From positions 186,001 to 250,000 of the forward strand of contig NZ_VBWP01000001.1 of assembly GCF_005771635.1 (NCBI RefSeq): a DNA stretch of 64,000 nucleotides, read 5' to 3'. Shown one piece after another: positions 43,818 through 51,231 of the stretch; the stretch's first letter is position 1, and each line of letters starts with the position of its first letter. Below the pieces are notes generated by a model. It did not search any database. It was not told where the DNA came from and was given only the letters and a program-made list of their open reading frames with translations. The position numbers were made by a program, and so were the translations under genes. This DNA is from Culicoidibacter larvae. GTDB lineage: Bacteria; Bacillota_I; Bacilli_A; Culicoidibacterales; Culicoidibacteraceae.

Positions 43818-43889
43818 CTACAAACAGCATCTAAAATAGCTAAAGTAAAAATTATTTAATTGTTTCAGGTTTTTAATCGGCGTTTGCAT
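43818..43889 (-). CDS. Leader peptide 1 (23 codons), aromatic-rich
   Basis: ATG at 43889 with GGAGGT at 7 bases, a strong site. The peptide is MQTPIKNLKQLNNF then YFSYFRCCL; three Phe and two Tyr in seven codons. Its stop TAG at 43820-43818 abuts the second leader ORF, so ribosomes would be delivered to the attenuator. Confidence 0.55.
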   Translation of the reverse strand: MQTPIKNLKQLNNFYFSYFRCCL

Positions 43890-43923
43890 AGCTCGAACCT
43901 CCACAATAATTTTTATTGCTTTA

Positions 43924-43952
43924 ATGATAGCAGGCAACAGCATTACTGTCAA
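43924..43952 (-). promoter_or_regulatory. Promoter of the TrpX-like operon
   Basis: TTGACA, 17 bases, TATCAT on the minus strand; leader start expected near 43917. Confidence 0.8.
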
Positions 43953-44020
43953 TTATATTCTTATAATATTAGATAATTCACATAATTTATCATAAATGTG
44001 GAAAAACAAGTGTTGTTTGG

Positions 44021-44049
44021 TAGTCACTACTTCTATTTTAATATATAAT
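44021..44049 (+). promoter_or_regulatory. Probable promoter of the GAP-family gene
   Basis: TAGTCA, 17 bases, TATAAT, 27 bases before the ATG. The bases 43953-44020 between the two divergent promoters show nothing else that I recognise. Confidence 0.5.
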
Positions 44050-44075
44050 GAAAATAGAAGAGAGAAGGTTTTATT

Positions 44076-44732
44076 ATGGGAGCAGCAATTGGTGCGTTAT
44101 TATCGCCGGCGGTCGGAGTGGCTATCAGCCCATTTCCAATCGTTGGCTTAATCCTCATTTTATTGAGTAAAAAGGCAAAGGTAAACAGTTTGTTTTATAC
44201 ATTAGGATGGGTACTGGGGAATTTAATTGTATTTTTAATTGCGATGATTTTCATGGGTGCCATCAGCAGTGGCGGCGAGCCGGGTATGATTGCTCGTATT
44301 GTATACATTGTGTTGGGGCTCTTGCTCTTTGTTGTTGCCGGACGTGAGTTTCATAATCGGCCGAAAAATGGCGAAGAAGTAAAAACGCCGGGATGGTTTG
44401 AAAAAATGAGCGCGATTAAACCACTGGGCGCAACAGTTTTCAGTTTTGCATTAGCTGCGGTTAATCCTAAAAACTTGTTGTTATCATTAACTGCCGGAGT
44501 GGGTGTTGGAACTTTAAACTTGAGTGTTGGTGAGAATGTTGCAGCCACAATTATTTTCTTGTTAATTGCCAGCTCAACAATAATTGTACCAACCATTGCC
44601 TTTCTAATATCAGGTGATCGTTTGAACAAAACCCTGGATGTAGTCCGTGACTGGCTCATTAAAAACAACGCAATTATTATGGCAGTGCTATTATTATTTA
44701 TTGGCCTCAGTGTCATCAGTAAAGCATTTTAA
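44076..44732 (+). CDS. GAP / Sap family membrane protein (LysE-like fold)
   Basis: 218 residues with six hydrophobic helices, arranged as two similar halves: SPAVGVAISPFPIVGLILIL at the start and SFALAAVNPKNLLLSLTAGVGV in the second half (NPK motif). Mycobacterial Sap/GAP proteins help move glycopeptidolipids or similar molecules; in Bacillota the role is unknown. AGAGAAGG is a modest ribosome site. Transcribed alone. Confidence 0.75.
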   Translation: MGAAIGALLSPAVGVAISPFPIVGLILILLSKKAKVNSLFYTLGWVLGNLIVFLIAMIFMGAISSGGEPGMIARIVYIVLGLLLFVVAGREFHNRPKNGEEVKTPGWFEKMSAIKPLGATVFSFALAAVNPKNLLLSLTAGVGVGTLNLSVGENVAATIIFLLIASSTIIVPTIAFLISGDRLNKTLDVVRDWLIKNNAIIMAVLLLFIGLSVISKAF

Positions 44733-44737
44733 TTTTC

Positions 44738-44790
44738 GGGAGAAATTTGAATCCCCGGTCCGCCCATGGCGGACCGGGGATTTTCTTTTT
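44738..44790 (+). terminator. Terminator with GGGAGAAATTTG leader (copy 1)
   Basis: AATCCCCGGTCCGC pairs with GCGGACCGGGGATT, then TT and CTTTTT. The sequence from GGGAGAAA to the stem recurs at 45972. Confidence 0.93.
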
Positions 44791-44876
44791 AATGAAAAAT
44801 TATCACTTCATTTGAGAATAATTTTGGAAAACGGTACCATTAAAGCATAGAATGAAATTTTGAAGGAGTGATTTTG

Positions 44877-45965
44877 ATGGAGAAAATAATACTTTCACCA
44901 GCTAAATATGTGCAGAAAGAAGGAGCAATTGCTACTATTGCTGACTATGTGCGACCATTAGGGGAAAACCCGTTATTTATTGCTGATGACTTTGTTATGG
45001 GGATTACTAAAGATAAAATCGAACGCAGTTATGCTGTAAGCAGCGGTATTCTTCACTTCGAAAACTTTAATGGTGAGGCTTCTAGAAACGAAGTAAGCCG
45101 TATTGGTAAACGGATTGAAACTGACAAAATCGATTGTGTTGTCGGCATTGGCGGCGGTAAAACGTTAGATACCGCTAAAGCAGTTTCATATTACAGCAAG
45201 CTGCCGGTTGTTATTGTGCCGACAATTGCATCGACTGATGCACCATGCAGTGCTCTGACAGTATTGTATACTGATGAAGGTGTATTCGATGAGTACCTAT
45301 TCTTACCGCACAACCCAAATCTGATTTTAGTGGATACTGAGATCATTGCTCAAGCACCGGCGCGACTGTTAGTTGCCGGTATGGGCGATGCCCTGGCAAC
45401 ATACTTCGAGGCTCGCGCCTGCAAGCGCTCGAACGCCACAGCAATGGCTGGCGCGCAATCAACCAAAGCGGCGATGGCACTCGCTGAGTTGTGCTTTGAA
45501 ACATTATTAGAGAGCGGCACGGCAGCGCGCCTGTCAGCTGAGAACAAAGTTGTCACTAAAGCTTTGGAAGATATTGTTGAAGCGAATACGTATTTAAGCG
45601 GCATTGGTTTTGAAAGTGGCGGTTTGGCGGCTGCTCATGCGATTCATAACGGGATGACGGTTATTGAAGAAATGCACCACCTCTATCATGGTGAAAAAGT
45701 TGCTTTCGGAACAATCACCCAGTTAGTGTTGGAAAATGCTCCGCAAGAAGAACTTTACACAGTTATCAACTTCTGTAAGGAGCAAGGTTTGCCAACAACT
45801 TTTGCTGAGCTTGGTGTTGAACATGTTGCTCAGGAAAAATGGCTGGAAGTTGCCGAGCTTGCTTGCAGCGAAGGCGAAACGATTTACAACATGCCATTTG
45901 AAGTAACACCGCAAGATGTTTATGCGGCATTGTTGACTGCTGATAAACTCGGTGCAGCATTTTAA
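44877..45965 (+). CDS. gldA: Glycerol dehydrogenase
   Basis: ATG at 44877 lies 8 bases after AAGGAG. 362 residues, the usual length. The NAD-binding motif GGGKTLDTAKAV and the family pattern TIASTDAPCSAL match Fe-ADH-type GldA; the metal ligands are Asp in GMGDAL and His residues in AAHAIHNG and MHHLYHGEK. It oxidises glycerol to dihydroxyacetone with NAD+ (Zn2+-dependent). Single gene flanked on both sides by near-identical terminators. No dihydroxyacetone kinase is nearby. Confidence 0.93.
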   Translation: MEKIILSPAKYVQKEGAIATIADYVRPLGENPLFIADDFVMGITKDKIERSYAVSSGILHFENFNGEASRNEVSRIGKRIETDKIDCVVGIGGGKTLDTAKAVSYYSKLPVVIVPTIASTDAPCSALTVLYTDEGVFDEYLFLPHNPNLILVDTEIIAQAPARLLVAGMGDALATYFEARACKRSNATAMAGAQSTKAAMALAELCFETLLESGTAARLSAENKVVTKALEDIVEANTYLSGIGFESGGLAAAHAIHNGMTVIEEMHHLYHGEKVAFGTITQLVLENAPQEELYTVINFCKEQGLPTTFAELGVEHVAQEKWLEVAELACSEGETIYNMPFEVTPQDVYAALLTADKLGAAF

Positions 45966-45971
45966 TTCTTA

Positions 45972-46023
45972 GGGAGAAATTTGAATCCCCGGTCCGCACG
46001 AGGCGGACCGGGGATTTTTCTTT
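45972..46023 (+). terminator. Terminator with GGGAGAAATTTG leader (copy 2)
   Basis: Same stem as the 44738 copy with loop ACGA instead of CCAT, followed by TTTTTCTTTT. Confidence 0.93.
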
Positions 46024-46202
46024 TCAAAAAAGAACAAAATAGAACATTAATTCGTTCAGAAACTGATTTTTTAAAGACAAACAAAAGTGAAATAGTGAAT
46101 GAAAAAGTGGCGTATTAAATTGTTAAATTGGTCAAAAAATTTAAACTGATTTTTATCTGAATGAAAATAACCTTATATAGCATAGAATTTTTACGATATT
46201 GC
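46024..46202. other. AT-rich intergenic stretch with nothing recognised
   Basis: Between the gldA terminator and the carrier promoter. It contains many A/T runs and no ORF or clear hairpin. Confidence 0.4.
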
Positions 46203-46232
46203 TTGTGTTAAACAGCAGAAATATGCTAGAAT
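46203..46232 (+). promoter_or_regulatory. Promoter of the AEC carrier gene
   Basis: TTGTGT, 18 bases, TAGAAT with a TGC extension, about 98 bases before the ATG. Confidence 0.65.
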
Positions 46233-46254
46233 GAGAAAGTTCGAAATTGTTTAC

Positions 46255-46284
46255 TTTTGTACAATTTAATTCAATTGTGCAAAA
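46255..46284 (+). promoter_or_regulatory. 12-bp inverted repeat in the 5' leader of the AEC carrier
   Basis: TTTTGTACAATT and AATTGTGCAAAA, spaced by TAATTC. The position downstream of the promoter fits an operator (for example of a redox or lactate regulator) or an RNA hairpin. Confidence 0.5.
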
Positions 46285-46329
46285 AAATGGGTTATAAAGT
46301 GAACAATGAAACTATGGAGGTTATATATT

Positions 46330-47382
46330 ATGAACATCATGGAAATTTTAGGGACAATTTTAACCAACAATAAATTGTTAGGTGCAATTTTCTCAACAAT
46401 CTTTATTATTTTGTTAGGATACTTCTTACGTAAAAAGAATATCGTTGATGATAAAGCCGGGAAAACTTTGAGTACAATTCTTTTGTCAGTGGCATTACCG
46501 GCATTAGCGTTCAACTCATTTATGACAAATATTACACCGGAAACATTTACAACAGGATTAAATGTATTTATCTTCGGATTTGTTGCGTATATCTTATTGA
46601 TTATCATTTCTAAATTATTATATATTCGCCAAAAAGGTGATCGAAAAGATACTTTAGAAATCTTAACTGTATTTGGTTCAACAACTTTCTTCGGTATTCC
46701 GATTATCAATGCGGTATTGGGAAAAACCGGAACATTATATGCAAACTTATTTAACATTGCCTACCGTGTATTCTTATACTCTTATGGATTAATCACAATG
46801 TCAGGGGTTAAGTTCGAAACGAAGAACTTAAAACAAATTTTATTAAATCCAATTATCATTGCAACATTCTTAGGGTTAGTTATTTGGTTAACACAACCAT
46901 ACTTACCACAAGTAACGGTAATGGTTGATGGTGAAGCAGCAAGCTTCGCGTTCCTGCGTATTGATCAAACATTGCCATGGGTATTTCAAGGATTTACATA
47001 CCTTGGTTCATTAAGCTCACCGTTAGCTTGGTTGGCAATTGGTATGACATTGGCTAGTATTTCAATCAGTGAAGCGGTTAAAGAAAAATTGGTTTGGGTA
47101 TACGGTGTAATGAAATTATTGGTTGTACCATGTATCTTCTTATTGATTATGTTTGCTTTAAACGCAACATTCTTGCCATTAGGTTATGAAGCAATTACAG
47201 CAATCATGATTATGTTGGCAACACCACCGGCAACGGTTGCAGTTGCTTATGCAATTAACTTTGATAAAGAAGCAATCTTTGCTTCTAATGCATCATTGTT
47301 AACCACAGTGCTGGCTGTATTTGCAATTATTGGATGGATTATTGTAATGACCGTTTTAAACACTGCAGGAATTTTAGTATAA
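46330..47382 (+). CDS. AEC family transporter (malate/lactate permease-like)
   Basis: ATG at 46330 lies 9 bases after GGAGG. 350 residues, about ten helices in two halves. LSVALPALAFNSFM early, TVFGSTTFFGIPIINAVLG in the middle and MLATPPATVAVAYAINF late are signatures of the auxin-efflux-carrier (AEC) family, which includes bacterial malate and lactate carriers (MleP). The next gene is a D-lactate dehydrogenase 63 bases on, so D-lactate or another 2-hydroxyacid is a plausible substrate (inference). Strongly biased codon use suggests high expression. Confidence 0.88.
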   Translation: MNIMEILGTILTNNKLLGAIFSTIFIILLGYFLRKKNIVDDKAGKTLSTILLSVALPALAFNSFMTNITPETFTTGLNVFIFGFVAYILLIIISKLLYIRQKGDRKDTLEILTVFGSTTFFGIPIINAVLGKTGTLYANLFNIAYRVFLYSYGLITMSGVKFETKNLKQILLNPIIIATFLGLVIWLTQPYLPQVTVMVDGEAASFAFLRIDQTLPWVFQGFTYLGSLSSPLAWLAIGMTLASISISEAVKEKLVWVYGVMKLLVVPCIFLLIMFALNATFLPLGYEAITAIMIMLATPPATVAVAYAINFDKEAIFASNASLLTTVLAVFAIIGWIIVMTVLNTAGILV

Positions 47383-47387
47383 TGAAA

Positions 47388-47425
47388 AGAGCTGTTTCGA
47401 TTTTATCGAAATAGCTCTATCTCTT
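47388..47425 (+). terminator. Hairpin between carrier and dehydrogenase genes
   Basis: GAGCTGTTTCGAT and ATCGAAATAGCTC form a 13-bp stem, then TATCTCTTTT. The tail is weak, so readthrough into the dehydrogenase gene is possible. Confidence 0.7.
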
Positions 47426-47445
47426 TTAAAAAAGGTGGAGTAAAA

Positions 47446-48438
47446 ATGAAAGTATTGTGCTATGGGGTTCGCGATGTTGAATTACCATTCTTCGAGAAAT
47501 TGAATGAAAGCTTTGGCTTTGAATTAAAATGCATTCCTGAATTGCTTAATGATGAGACTGTTCATGCGGCAGACGGTTGTGAAACGGTTATGTTACGCGG
47601 AAATTGCCCAGCAGATCGTAAGAATTTAGAAATCTATAAAAATTATGGGGTGAAATATGTTTTAACTCGTACTGTTGGTTACAATCATATTGACCTGGAT
47701 GCTGCTAAAGAACTTGGCTTAAAAGTTGCTTACGTGCCATTCTATTCGCCGAATGCAATTGGTGAATTAGCATTAACTTTGGCAATGATGTTGGTGCGTC
47801 ATACTGCCTATACAGTTGCGCGAACTCATGAAGGAAACTTCATTGCTGATAACTTTATGTTTAGCCCGGAAATCCGCAATTCAACAGTTGGGATTGTTGG
47901 TCTTGGTAAAATCGGTTTAACAACTGCTAAATTATTCAAAGGCCTTGGTGCTCGCGTATTGAGTTATGACGCATTCCCTAAAGAAGGCGTAGACGATATT
48001 GTTGAACAAGTAAGCTTTGAACAATTGATTGCTGAATCAGACGTTATTTCATTGCACTGTCCATATAGTGCGGCGACAGGAACAGTTATTACAGCGGATG
48101 TTATTAGTAAAATGAAAAAAGGCGCAATCTTAGTTAATACTGCACGTGGTGAACTGCACGATGTTAAAGCAGTAATCGCTGCTCTTGAAAGCGGTCAATT
48201 AGCTGGATTTGGTGCTGATGTCCTTGAAGGTGAAGCATCATTCTTCTACAAAGATTTACAGAACAGTGAAATTGAAAATGCTGATCTGAAAAAATTGATG
48301 GATCTTTATCCACGGGTATTAATTACACCGCATATCGGTTCTTACACGGATGAAGCGGTAACAAATATGGTGGAAACATCATACGAGAACTTACAGGAAT
48401 TCATTGAAACCGGTAGTTCGAAAAATCAATTGGCATAA
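47446..48438 (+). CDS. D-lactate dehydrogenase (D-2-hydroxyacid dehydrogenase)
   Basis: 330 residues, the expected size. The NAD-binding fold has GIVGLGKIG. The catalytic triad is Arg in NTARGEL, Glu in GADVLEGEA and His in TPHIGSYT. SFFYKDLQ and the early YNHIDLDAAKELG are typical of D-LDH/VanH rather than of phosphoglycerate dehydrogenases. It reduces pyruvate to D-lactate with NADH, consistent with a fermentative life. GGTGGAG precedes the ATG. The last three codons are part of a 48-bp repeat. Confidence 0.93.
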   Translation: MKVLCYGVRDVELPFFEKLNESFGFELKCIPELLNDETVHAADGCETVMLRGNCPADRKNLEIYKNYGVKYVLTRTVGYNHIDLDAAKELGLKVAYVPFYSPNAIGELALTLAMMLVRHTAYTVARTHEGNFIADNFMFSPEIRNSTVGIVGLGKIGLTTAKLFKGLGARVLSYDAFPKEGVDDIVEQVSFEQLIAESDVISLHCPYSAATGTVITADVISKMKKGAILVNTARGELHDVKAVIAALESGQLAGFGADVLEGEASFFYKDLQNSEIENADLKKLMDLYPRVLITPHIGSYTDEAVTNMVETSYENLQEFIETGSSKNQLA

Positions 48439-48477
48439 AAGTGAAAAGGCATGGAGCTAAAGCTCCATGCCTTTTTT
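48430..48477 (+). repeat. 48-bp exact direct repeat, copy 1 (ldh end plus terminator)
   Basis: Starts TTGGCATAAAAGTG, includes the stop codon of the dehydrogenase and the AAAAGGCATGGAGCT hairpin arm. It is identical to 51182-51229. The hairpin is also an intrinsic terminator used by the TetR gene from the other side. Confidence 0.9.
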
Positions 48478-49042
48478 AGTTTTCGAAAGGAAGATTCGGA
48501 TGAATAGGTTGCAAGTTCTGAATAATCGAAAGCACTTTTTCAGTATCAGGAGCATTTTCCTGAGAAAATATGTACATCATTAACCCTAGCGCTCCGGATA
48601 AATAGTATTCAACAGTATAGTCAAGTGCTGCATCGTTCTTTTGACCGCGGCTGATTAACATTTGCTTGACGAGCGGTTTGAGTGTATCCTTCATCTTTCT
48701 TTGAAATCTTGGATCTCCTTTTTCCCCGAGCAACACCGTGAAATACTTAGCATTTTTTTTATACATATCAAGGATTGTCTCAGATGCAAGCAACAGCTCA
48801 TCTTCGGTCTTTATTTTTGTTGGTGGTAATTCATGAATGGTTGGTATTAATGAATCTTCTATCTCTTCTAATAGACTATAAACGTCTTCAAAGTGGGCAT
48901 AGAATGTTGAACGATTGCACTTTGCCAAAGCGGTGATTTCTTTTATGGTTGTTTTCTCTATGCCATTTTTAGTATAAATAGTCCAGAATGCTTCAATTAT
49001 TTTTTGTTTAGTTTCTAGTTTTTTTAATTCATGTTTAGTCAT
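48476..49042 (-). CDS. TetR family regulator
   Basis: ATG 49042 follows GGAGG (six bases). 188 residues: N-terminal HTH (residues 10-55, IKEITALAKCNRSTFYAHF) and a C-terminal helical ligand domain. It is divergent from the ABC exporter gene, with palindromes between them. By family habit it represses the exporter and itself until an exported compound binds (inference). Confidence 0.87.
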   Translation of the reverse strand: MTKHELKKLETKQKIIEAFWTIYTKNGIEKTTIKEITALAKCNRSTFYAHFEDVYSLLEEIEDSLIPTIHELPPTKIKTEDELLLASETILDMYKKNAKYFTVLLGEKGDPRFQRKMKDTLKPLVKQMLISRGQKNDAALDYTVEYYLSGALGLMMYIFSQENAPDTEKVLSIIQNLQPIHPNLPFEN

Positions 49043-49060
49043 GCATGGCCTCCTTATAGG

Positions 49061-49083
49061 CAACAAAATTGCAAACATTGTTG
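49061..49083 (+). promoter_or_regulatory. Candidate TetR operator 1
   Basis: CAACAA, 11 bases, TTGTTG, between the TetR start and the -35 box. Confidence 0.45.
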
Positions 49084-49084
49084 G

Positions 49085-49113
49085 TTGAATTGACTACCTG
49101 CACACCATATAAT
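49085..49113 (+). promoter_or_regulatory. Promoter of the ABC exporter gene
   Basis: TTGAAT, 17 bases, TATAAT. Confidence 0.65.
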
Positions 49114-49120
49114 AATAGAC

Positions 49121-49131
49121 AACACGGTGTT
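49121..49131 (+). promoter_or_regulatory. Candidate TetR operator 2
   Basis: AACACGGTGTT is a perfect 11-base palindrome just downstream of the -10, overlapping the expected transcript start. Confidence 0.45.
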
Positions 49132-49168
49132 TGTCAAATTTAAAAATATTCATAACAAGGAGCTTACA

Positions 49169-51124
49169 ATGTTATTAAAAATCAGAAACTTAAAAAAATC
49201 ATATAAAATATCAAAGGATAATGAATTTATTGCCCTTAAAGGAATTGATGTTGATTTTTCTTCGGGAGAATTAGTATCTATTATTGGAGAATCAGGCAGT
49301 GGTAAAAGTACATTAATGAATTTGATTGGTGCGCTTGACCTTGATTATACCGGAGAAATCAGTGTTGATGATGTGGATATCAAAACTATGAATAGTCATC
49401 AGATTGATAATTATCGAAAAGATAAAATCGGCTTTGTTTTTCAGTCATTTAATCTTATTCCGCACTATACGGTACTGGAAAATGTGACGATATCTTGCAT
49501 ATTGGCAGGTATAGACAAAAAAGAGCGTGATGAAAGAGCTAAAGCAATATTAAAAAAAGTCGGACTGGAAAATCATTTATCAAAAAAACCTAATCAGCTT
49601 TCGGGTGGTCAGATGCAGCGTGTTGCAATTGCCCGGGCACTTATCAATGACCCAGAAATACTTCTGGCTGATGAACCAACAGGCGCACTTGACTCGGAAA
49701 CAAGCGAGCAAATATTGGCATTAATAAAGAGTATTGCAGATGAAGGCAAACTTGTTATTATGGTAACACATTCTCAAAGTGTTGCTGCCGCATCAGACCG
49801 GGTAGTTCGTATTGCGGATGGACTAATTGTTGAAGATATCAGCAAAAAAGAAGTTCAGCCGGAACAATGGAATAACGCAAAAACTCAAGGGCATTCAAAA
49901 GGAAAACTATCATTTTTCAATAGCTTAAAGATGGCATTTAAAAATATGAAAGAGAAGAAAACCAGAAACTTACTTGTTTCTTTTGGCTCATCTATTGGCA
50001 TAATGAGTGTCGTCTTAATGCTCTCACTTGGAAATGGCATCACTAATTATATGAACAATATGATGCAGGAGTTTGTAAATCCATTAGTGGTTGAAGTAAC
50101 TAAACCAACAGAATCAAGCCAGTCTTCCTCATCGCTGGCACCGGATCCTTCAACTTTTTTAAATGAAAAAGAAGTATTTACGCAAAGTGAAATTAGTGAA
50201 CTCTCAGATATAGCGAATGTTGAGAGTGTTGAGTATGGCTTTAGCACGACCTCAATGAATGACAATAAAATCGTCTATAATGATGAAGAACAGGTTGTTA
50301 CAACAATTGCTACAGTATCGCAGGCAATGACAAACAGCAGTATCAGTAGTGGAACAATGCCAAGTGGTAATGAAATATTAATTGACGAAGGTACAAATGA
50401 AAAGTATGCTGAATCACTGGTTGGCAAAGTTATAACAGTAGAGTTTAAACTCAATGACACCTTGATAACAAAAGAATTGACTGTGAGTGGAACATATCAC
50501 TCAAGTAACGGAAGTATTGCTAATTTATCAAGTGCTTATGTTGACTATGACTTGCTCACTAAGCTGGCACAAGATAATGATATTTCCCTTGAACCGAACA
50601 CAATATATTTGGTGGCAGCCAGTGAAGATGATGCTCAGTCAGTGAAGCAAGCAGTCACCGACCTTGGCTATAGCGGTTCGCAGTCAGAAACAATTGCCAA
50701 CATATTTAATGATATGATAAGCACAGTTACTTTAGTATTGGCTGCTGTTTCCGGAATATCATTGTTTGTTTCGGCAATTATGATTTTAGTTGTTTTGTAT
50801 ATTAGTGTTGTAGAACGGACCAAAGAAATCGGTGTTCTCAGATCACTTGGTGCCCGAAAAAAAGATATCCGAAGAATTTTTACCGGTGAGGCCTTTTTGA
50901 TTGGTTTACTTACCGCGTTAATCGGAGTTACCTCAGCCTTTATTCTGCAATTTGTGATTAATACGGTTGTTGCTCAAATTATTGGCTATGATGTGGTGGC
51001 AATGACTGTGCAATATATAATAATTGGCGTTGTTATGAGTGTGGTTGTCAGCACAATTGCCGGCCTGTATCCTGCATCGCGAGCTGCAAAAGTTGATCCG
51101 GTAATCGCCTTAAAAAGAGACTAA
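49169..51124 (+). CDS. ABC exporter, MacB-like ATPase fused to permease
   Basis: ATG at 49169 follows AAGGAG. 651 residues. Residues 1-225 are the ATPase (Walker A GESGSGKST, signature LSGGQMQR, Walker B ILLADEPTGAL). Residues 265-651 are a MacB-type permease: one helix, a large extracytoplasmic domain of about 230 residues, then three helices with VVERTKEIGVLRSLGARKKDI, the FtsX/MacB signature. Such fusions extrude peptides or antibiotics or transmit mechanical signals. Control by the divergent TetR protein is likely. The whole module is bracketed by a 48-bp repeat. Confidence 0.9.
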   Translation: MLLKIRNLKKSYKISKDNEFIALKGIDVDFSSGELVSIIGESGSGKSTLMNLIGALDLDYTGEISVDDVDIKTMNSHQIDNYRKDKIGFVFQSFNLIPHYTVLENVTISCILAGIDKKERDERAKAILKKVGLENHLSKKPNQLSGGQMQRVAIARALINDPEILLADEPTGALDSETSEQILALIKSIADEGKLVIMVTHSQSVAAASDRVVRIADGLIVEDISKKEVQPEQWNNAKTQGHSKGKLSFFNSLKMAFKNMKEKKTRNLLVSFGSSIGIMSVVLMLSLGNGITNYMNNMMQEFVNPLVVEVTKPTESSQSSSSLAPDPSTFLNEKEVFTQSEISELSDIANVESVEYGFSTTSMNDNKIVYNDEEQVVTTIATVSQAMTNSSISSGTMPSGNEILIDEGTNEKYAESLVGKVITVEFKLNDTLITKELTVSGTYHSSNGSIANLSSAYVDYDLLTKLAQDNDISLEPNTIYLVAASEDDAQSVKQAVTDLGYSGSQSETIANIFNDMISTVTLVLAAVSGISLFVSAIMILVVLYISVVERTKEIGVLRSLGARKKDIRRIFTGEAFLIGLLTALIGVTSAFILQFVINTVVAQIIGYDVVAMTVQYIIIGVVMSVVVSTIAGLYPASRAAKVDPVIALKRD

Positions 51125-51181
51125 TATTGAGTTGAGAATTACACGGTAAACGCATCGTGAATAGATAATCTGAATAATTAT

Positions 51182-51230
51182 TTGGCATAAAAGTGAAAAG
51201 GCATGGAGCTAAAGCTCCATGCCTTTTTTT
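51182..51230. repeat. 48-bp exact direct repeat, copy 2, with shared terminator
   Basis: Identical to 48430-48477, including the dehydrogenase end TTGGCATAA and the terminator stem AAAAGGCATGGAGCT/AGCTCCATGCCTTTT. Here it lies 57 bases after the ABC gene and ends the convergent symporter gene. Confidence 0.9.
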
Positions 51231-51231
51231 C

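Noticed and set aside
43700-43920. T-box or tryptophan riboswitch explanation for the TrpX-like leader
   Set aside because: No conserved TGGNACC T-box bulge or specifier stem is visible. The mutually exclusive stems around short ORFs fit ribosome-controlled attenuation better.
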